Below are positions 6,017 through 7,342 of a DNA stretch of 7,342 nt, piece by piece (the stretch's first letter is position 1; each line of letters begins with the position of its first letter). The stretch covers positions 1 to 7,342 of the forward strand of contig DMAW01000128.1 of NCBI GenBank assembly GCA_003446375.1. The letters run 5' to 3'. Made by a program: the position numbers and the translations under genes. Under the pieces are notes generated by a model, which had not been told where the DNA came from, searched no databases, and was given only the letters and a program-made list of their open reading frames with translations. This stretch comes from Eubacteriaceae bacterium (GTDB lineage Bacteria; Bacillota; Clostridia; Eubacteriales; Alkalibacteraceae).

Positions 6017-6337
6017 ATGTCTGACAGAACATTCGACGAATATTTTGAATGTGTGTTAAAAAACGGGAGCGAAGCAGGTCTTTATCTTTATTATGATTTG
6101 TTAGCGCAGATTAGTGGCGAATTAATTGATTATAGATTAAGAAATGGTTTGACTCGCGAAGCGCTTGCTAAAAAGTTGGGGATATCCCATACTGCAGTAT
6201 CTGAAATTGAATCAGGTGATTGGAATCCAGATTTAAAAACGTTGGCGATGTATGTAGCAAGGCTTGGCGGCAAGATAAAACTAAGCCTCGGCTTGGTTTC
6301 GACGCAGAAAGAAGGCGCTTCTTATGGCGAATTATAA
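6017..6337 (+). CDS. XRE-family helix-turn-helix protein, HigA-antitoxin-like
   Basis: The product is 106 aa, started at the ATG 6017 by AGGAGG (6002-6007). Residues about 36-70 (IDYRLRNGLTREALAKKLGI, then SHTAVSEIESGDWNP) form a textbook XRE helix-turn-helix. The following DLKTLAMYVARLGGKIKLSL resembles the C-terminal helix and strand of HigA-type antitoxins and small phage repressors. No HigB-like or RelE-like toxin is encoded on either side: the upstream neighbour is sigma-like and the downstream neighbour is RtcB. It is therefore either a stand-alone phage regulator or an unpaired antitoxin-like protein. Its 3' end overlaps the start of rtcB by 14 nt (6324-6337), which implies translational coupling and suggests that it controls, or is co-expressed with, the RNA ligase. 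The specific binding site is not visible. Confidence 0.85.
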   Translation: MSDRTFDEYFECVLKNGSEAGLYLYYDLLAQISGELIDYRLRNGLTREALAKKLGISHTAVSEIESGDWNPDLKTLAMYVARLGGKIKLSLGLVSTQKEGASYGEL

Positions 6338-7334
6338 GCTATTAACATTTGGCGATCCTGAACTAAATGGTGTTTTTAAAATCATTAAAAATGAAGAAGA
6401 AAAATTTATAGGAAAAATCTTCGGAAGTAAAATCGAAGATAACGTAATCGAACAGATTGTAGAGATTTCAAAGACCAAAGGTTTTATGAATTGTGTAATG
6501 CTCCCTGATGCTCATGCGGGCGAATGTCCTGTTGGTGTAGCAATTGAGACTCGCGACTATGTGCATTTCAACTGGATCGGGAGTGATATTGGTTGTGGTA
6601 TTTCAGGAGTGAAATTTAATTTAAAACCAACGCCTGAACTTGTGGATAGGATAGCAAAGAATGTATTAGAGGAATACACATCTATAAACAAAATCCCTTC
6701 TATTGGACAAGGCAATCACTTCTTTGAAATAGCCGAAGATAAAGAAGGTAATATGTGGTTTGTAATTCATTCTGGGAGCCGAGGATATGGTGGTTTAGCT
6801 TATAAAGCGATCTCAAAAGAACTGAAACTACTCGGGATAAATGGTGTACATAAAGACTCTCAATTATTCAAAATATTTTGGAAATCCTTTACGAATGCCG
6901 AACTTGTGGCCGACATAAATAGATTTAAGATACTTGATGGTGCGCGCGCAGGCATTGAGGCGAAGGCTATAAAGATAATTTCTACTATACATAACACAAT
7001 TAAGATTCGTGGAAATAAAGTCTTTCACTACAAAGGAGCAGCACATGTAAACCCAGGCGATTATGCCATTATCCCGCTAAATATGAGAGATGGCTCCCTG
7101 ATAATTCAAGCAACAGACAAAGTAGCTAAATTAAAATATGCGATCAATCATGGTGCCGGGCGGGTGTCGTCAAGATCTTATTTTTTAATGACTCACGACG
7201 AAAGTGTACTTGAAGGCATTAATTACTACAGCGAGAAGCCTCCGATTGACGAAGCGCCTGAAGCATACAAGGACATCATGTATGACATGGAATGGCTTAA
7301 GAGTCAAGGATATATCAAACCACACCCGCCCTGA
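6324..7334 (+). CDS. rtcB: RtcB-family RNA-splicing ligase (compact, 336 aa)
   Basis: RtcB joins RNA ends carrying 2',3'-cyclic phosphate or 3'-phosphate to 5'-hydroxyl ends, using GTP and Mn2+ through a histidine-guanylate intermediate. All main motifs are visible in order: LPDAHAGECPVGVAIET (60-76; D62, H64), SDIGCG (87-92; D88, C91), IGQGNHFFEI (127-136; N131, H132), IHSGSRGYGG (148-157; H149), NRF (199-201), IHN (222-224; H223), HYKGAAHV (235-242) and NHGAGR (275-280), where H276 is the expected nucleophile. The tail has DEAPEAYKDI, also typical. The length is below the usual 400-480 aa, as in shorter bacterial and phage forms, but no catalytic motif is lost. AGAAGG precedes the ATG. No archease gene is seen. 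In a phage it probably repairs tRNAs or other RNAs cut by host or phage ribonucleases; this role is inferred. Bases after the stop include AAAAGGAAA, possibly the ribosome binding site of a further gene outside the window. Confidence 0.95.
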   Translation: MANYKLLTFGDPELNGVFKIIKNEEEKFIGKIFGSKIEDNVIEQIVEISKTKGFMNCVMLPDAHAGECPVGVAIETRDYVHFNWIGSDIGCGISGVKFNLKPTPELVDRIAKNVLEEYTSINKIPSIGQGNHFFEIAEDKEGNMWFVIHSGSRGYGGLAYKAISKELKLLGINGVHKDSQLFKIFWKSFTNAELVADINRFKILDGARAGIEAKAIKIISTIHNTIKIRGNKVFHYKGAAHVNPGDYAIIPLNMRDGSLIIQATDKVAKLKYAINHGAGRVSSRSYFLMTHDESVLEGINYYSEKPPIDEAPEAYKDIMYDMEWLKSQGYIKPHPP

Positions 7335-7342
7335 AAAGGAAA

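Noticed and set aside
6017..7334. Toxin-antitoxin pair made of the XRE gene and its neighbour
   Set aside because: The overlapping partner is an RtcB ligase with an intact active site, and the upstream neighbour is not toxin-like. No HigB/RelE-type protein is present in the window.

Overview
The window looks like part of a bacteriophage or integrated prophage of a low-GC Firmicute, with a Clostridia-type or related anaerobic host most likely. The evidence is AT-rich DNA, strong AGGAGG-type ribosome binding sites, a perfect TTGACA-17-TATAAT promoter, tight head-to-tail packing with every gene on the + strand, and typical phage accessory families (a small cysteine-rich protein, an Ea22-like ATPGPW protein, a YopX-like relic). 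These sit beside two nucleic-acid enzymes that phages often carry: a class II ribonucleotide reductase and an RtcB RNA ligase. No structural, packaging, integrase or replication gene is visible, so the host assignment and the choice between phage and prophage are inferences.

Left block (1-3913). A 5'-truncated Cys-rich protein (1-375) is followed by a possible 22-codon ORF (359-427), an unrecognised 111-aa protein (430-765) and an Ea22-like protein (762-1132). The Ea22-like protein is intact only if the frame changes by -1 exactly at an in-phase A7 run (788-794). Next comes a large, catalytically intact adenosylcobalamin-dependent ribonucleotide reductase (nrdJ, 1146-3884), closed by a hairpin plus T-run (3888-3913). 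Spacing and overlaps suggest one transcription unit reaching nrdJ.

Middle block (3914-4627) is decayed. It holds the remains of a small gene (about 3930-4132) with an ACG where a start is expected, an in-frame TAA and a frame change. A YopX-family pseudogene (4133-4587) follows, interrupted by one in-frame TGA and one -1 shift. Other genes have no internal TGA, so TGA recoding is unlikely.

Right block (4628-7342) starts at the consensus promoter. It encodes a winged-helix protein (4698-5147), a divergent sigma-70-like protein (5280-5990, translation start moved to an internal GTG that has a ribosome binding site), a HigA-like XRE helix-turn-helix protein (6017-6337) and a compact RtcB with all recognisable active-site motifs (6324-7334), which overlaps the XRE gene by 14 nt. 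A reasonable reading is a regulator/sigma module driving an RNA-repair enzyme, while the left block supplies deoxynucleotides for phage DNA synthesis. The most interesting items are the A7 slippery site in the Ea22-like gene, the extra N-terminal segment in NrdJ, and the regulator-sigma-XRE-RtcB cassette.
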